Shown piece by piece: positions 5,434-7,297 of a stretch of DNA of 7,297 nucleotides. Position 1 is the stretch's first letter, and every line of letters starts with the position of its first letter. The notes below the pieces were generated by a model. That model was not told the origin of the DNA. It saw only the letters and a list, made by a program, of their open reading frames with translations, and did not search any database. The DNA lies in the NCBI GenBank assembly GCA_023245385.1, contig JAHFKM010000030.1, positions 2,649 to 9,945 on the forward strand. Reading direction: 5' to 3'. Position numbers and translations under genes: made by a program. The DNA comes from an archaeon. Lineage in GTDB: Archaea; Nanobdellota; Nanobdellia; SCGC-AAA011-G17; GW2011-AR18.

Positions 5434-6283
5434 GCGTGGACTTGGTTTTTTGGAGTTGTTTGTAACAGTTACTTTGGTGTTATTTGTTGTGTTGGCGTTT
5501 GCGATGGTGAATCATAATAATGAAAGAGAAAAGAAATATGTGGAGGCTGTTGGATATGGTTCTATTGCTTTGGTAAAGGTGTATGATGAAGGTGCGGGTG
5601 CTTCTTTGTATGTAGAGAGGTCTGTTCAGTATGCTGCTCTTGCTGCGAGAAAATCTTTGGATGCGAATGGGGGTTATGCGAGTGGTGAGTGTAAGAAATC
5701 AAAGTCAGGACTACTGATATGGTCTTCTTGTGCTTCTTTTGATCCTGAGAAAAATTTTAGCAAGGAATTTCAGTTAGTTCTTAAAAAATATTTGGAGAAT
5801 TATCATTCATCTTATTGTCCCTTTGAGGAGACTTTTGCTTTGAAAAATAGAAAAAGAGATCTTGGTTTGTTACCGGCTGAGCTTGGCGCGGGTTTGGTGA
5901 AAGAGTATAGTGATAGTGTAAGAAATGAAAAAGTAAGTAAGATTGAGCAGAGTGAGGATCCAAAGAAGAGTCTTGTTTTTTTTGAGCCTTTGAATTTGCG
6001 TGTGGAATATTTTTCGAAAGATTCTGTGTATACAATAGATCCAAAAGTGATGATGCCGAAGCAGGATTTTAATGTGTATCAAGAGGTGTATAATCAACTT
6101 TTTTCTTGTGTGGGTGGAAAGCAGTCTTTTGAGGAGTGTTCTTCTGTTGTTTCAAATAAACTTCCTGGGATTAAGTTTAAGAAACAAGATGATCTTGTAG
6201 GAGTAGAGTATGGTTCTGTTAAATTCGCTCTTGATCCGAGGGTGCAGCTTCCTTTGTGGGAGAGAATAGAACTTGTTTCTTAG
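5426..6283 (+). CDS. 285-aa pilin-like membrane-anchored protein, last gene of the block
   Basis: MNKRGLGFLELFVTVTL is a strong class III signal: KRG, then LGFLE with Glu at +5, leading into a helix at about 9-28. A charged segment (NHNNEREKKYVE) is followed by a helix LYVERSVQYAALAARKSL (61-78). C89 and C102 come next, then a helical stretch KEFQLVLKKYLENYHSSYC ending at C131, and C228 and C238. The C-terminus (SVKFALDPRVQLPL) looks like a closing beta segment. The arrangement of a helix with x-QYA-A-x, a Gly-Gly-x-Cys region, an aromatic-rich Cys segment and a K-x-Y-L-x-N-Y helix matches a recurring uncharacterised DPANN protein type I recall, unverified. The ATG overlaps the preceding stop by 8 nt, and GGAGGT (5410-5415) is 10 nt upstream. 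It ends 56 bases before the RPA gene. Confidence 0.85.
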   Translation: MNKRGLGFLELFVTVTLVLFVVLAFAMVNHNNEREKKYVEAVGYGSIALVKVYDEGAGASLYVERSVQYAALAARKSLDANGGYASGECKKSKSGLLIWSSCASFDPEKNFSKEFQLVLKKYLENYHSSYCPFEETFALKNRKRDLGLLPAELGAGLVKEYSDSVRNEKVSKIEQSEDPKKSLVFFEPLNLRVEYFSKDSVYTIDPKVMMPKQDFNVYQEVYNQLFSCVGGKQSFEECSSVVSNKLPGIKFKKQDDLVGVEYGSVKFALDPRVQLPLWERIELVS

Positions 6284-6301
6284 GATATAGGGTCTTGAGA
6301 A

Positions 6302-6317
6302 GCAAAATCTTTTTATT
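6302..6317 (+). promoter_or_regulatory. BRE-TATA element upstream of the RPA gene
   Basis: GCAAAATC (6302-6309) followed by TTTTTATT (6310-6317) lies 30 nt from first T to ATG, giving a predicted transcription start at or next to the ATG at 6340. The BRE resembles those at 2397-2404 and 635-641. The T-run could also help terminate the upstream block. An AAGGT at 6330-6334 is an alternative weak ribosome binding site if the message has a leader. Confidence 0.5.
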
Positions 6318-6339
6318 GGATTCTGTATAAAGGTTTTTT

Positions 6340-7297
6340 ATGATTCAGCAAAAATATGAGTTTATTGTAGGTAAGATTGCTGCTGCGACGAATCTTTCTA
6401 GGCAGGAGATTGAGAGGAAGGTGGAGTTGAAGTTGCGTGAGTTGCAAGATCTTATTTCTAAAGAAGGGGCTGCGCATATTATTGCGAATGAGTTGAAGGT
6501 GCAGTTGTTTGATAATTCTCCGAAGGTCTTGAAGGTGAAAGATGTGACTGCTGGAATGAATGCGATTACTTTGACAGGTCGTGTGCTTGTAGTATATGAG
6601 CCAAGGTCTTTTACTTCTGGTCAGAGAACTGGGAGGGTGTTGAATTTAATGATAGGTGATGAGACTGGTGCGGTAAAGGTAGTGTGTTGGGATGAGAATC
6701 TTATTGGTGATCTTTCAAAGTTAAAGTTAGGGGATATTTTGAAGATAAAGAACGCGTATACGAAGGAGAATAATTCTTTTAGTGAAGTGCATTTAGGTGG
6801 GAAGGCGCAAATTTTGGTTAATCCTGAAGGTGAGAGTGTGGGTGAGGTGAGGTCTATTGGTGTTCTTCCAGTGACGAAGAGGAAGCAGATTAAGGATCTT
6901 TTGGAAAATGATCTTGTGGAAGTCTTCGGAACGGTTGTGCAGGTGTATGAGCCGAAGTTTTATAATGCCTGTCCTGTGTGTAAGAAGAAAGTATTTCCTC
7001 AGGAGAGTTCTTTTTTTTGTCAGGAGCATGGTGTGGTGATTGCGAATCAGGTGCCGATTGTGAATTTTTTCTTTGATGATGGGACTGGAAGTATTCGCGC
7101 TGTGTGTTTTCGTGAGCATGCTGAAAAGATTCTTGGTAAGGATTTTGTGATAGGTTCGAGTAGTGTTAAAACTATTGGTGGGAAGCAGTTGTTGTTGAGG
7201 GGGAAAGTTGTGAGTAACGCGATGTTTAATAGGACGGAGTTTGTTGTTTCTGCTGTTGAGGATCCTGATCCTGAGAAATTAATTGTTGAGATGGAAA
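6340..7297 (+). CDS. replication protein A (RPA) large subunit, OB-fold ssDNA-binding protein, 3' end cut
   Basis: The frame is open from the ATG to the window end (319 codons visible). Archaeal RPA coats single-stranded DNA in replication, recombination and repair. Residues about 1-55 form the N-terminal helical region typical of archaeal RPA (IGxL-type helices, then ISKEGAAHIIANEL). The first OB fold spans about 66-165: VKDVTAGMNAITLTGRV, VYEPRSF, then GDETGAVKVVCWDE and LKLGDILKI. The second OB fold begins at about 186 (DLVEVFGTVVQVYEP) and carries an inserted zinc motif, C211-x2-C214-x12-C227-x2-H230. It resumes with FFFDDGTGSIRAVCF and ends around VSNAMFNRTEFVV, close to the RPA70 DBD-C strand pattern. 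The zinc insertion inside an OB fold is the hallmark of RPA large subunits, and C3H ligands are known in archaeal RPAs. A BRE-TATA 30 nt upstream suggests separate transcription from the membrane-protein block. The C-terminus lies outside the window. Confidence 0.93.
   Translation, partial: MIQQKYEFIVGKIAAATNLSRQEIERKVELKLRELQDLISKEGAAHIIANELKVQLFDNSPKVLKVKDVTAGMNAITLTGRVLVVYEPRSFTSGQRTGRVLNLMIGDETGAVKVVCWDENLIGDLSKLKLGDILKIKNAYTKENNSFSEVHLGGKAQILVNPEGESVGEVRSIGVLPVTKRKQIKDLLENDLVEVFGTVVQVYEPKFYNACPVCKKKVFPQESSFFCQEHGVVIANQVPIVNFFFDDGTGSIRAVCFREHAEKILGKDFVIGSSSVKTIGGKQLLLRGKVVSNAMFNRTEFVVSAVEDPDPEKLIVEME

Noticed and set aside
1..7297. CRISPR arrays, tRNA or rRNA genes, insertion sequences
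   Set aside because: I saw no regularly spaced repeats, cloverleaf-forming sequence, rRNA-like segments, transposase motifs or terminal inverted repeats.

Overview
The window looks like a low-GC archaeal genome fragment, most likely from a DPANN lineage (Woesearchaeota/Pacearchaeota-like; the lineage is inference). Three things point there. The one confidently named gene is an archaeal/eukaryotic-type replication protein A (RPA) large subunit. Several genes are preceded by archaeal BRE-TATA elements about 30-34 nt before the start codon. Most other genes encode small single-pass membrane proteins whose N-termini (KKG/KRG/KKA followed by a hydrophobic helix) resemble archaeal class III (type IV prepilin-like) signal peptides. 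All genes lie on the + strand, are tightly packed, and are strikingly poor in C and rich in G and T.

Layout. (1) 1-543: C-terminal part of a membrane-associated protein with a glycine-zipper segment, cut by the window edge, followed by a T-rich probable terminator. (2) 620-2409: a small membrane protein and a 527-aa anchored, cysteine-rich protein, overlapping by 1 nt. (3) 2438-3066: two short prepilin-like proteins, one with six cysteines outside the membrane helix. (4) 3105-6283: five overlapping genes (4- or 8-nt overlaps, with GGTG/GAGGT-type Shine-Dalgarno sequences inside the upstream gene). Each encodes one N-terminal membrane helix plus a soluble domain. (5) 6340-end: the 5' part of an RPA gene with two recognisable OB-fold regions and a C3H zinc motif, apparently from its own promoter. 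No stretch over 300 bases lacks a gene.

How it may work together. Nine of the ten genes form a co-directional run of membrane-anchored proteins with extracytoplasmic cysteines. Several N-termini fit processing by an archaeal prepilin peptidase. The simplest reading is a surface or pseudopilus-like assembly of DPANN archaea. No ATPase, TadC-like platform protein or prepilin peptidase is in this window, so the machinery would have to be encoded elsewhere. I recognise no established function for these nine proteins. The RPA gene is housekeeping DNA replication and repair and is probably a separate unit.

Two start-codon modes appear. Genes inside overlapping blocks have archaeal Shine-Dalgarno sequences, whereas genes at block starts mostly have a TATA box placed for leaderless or nearly leaderless transcription.
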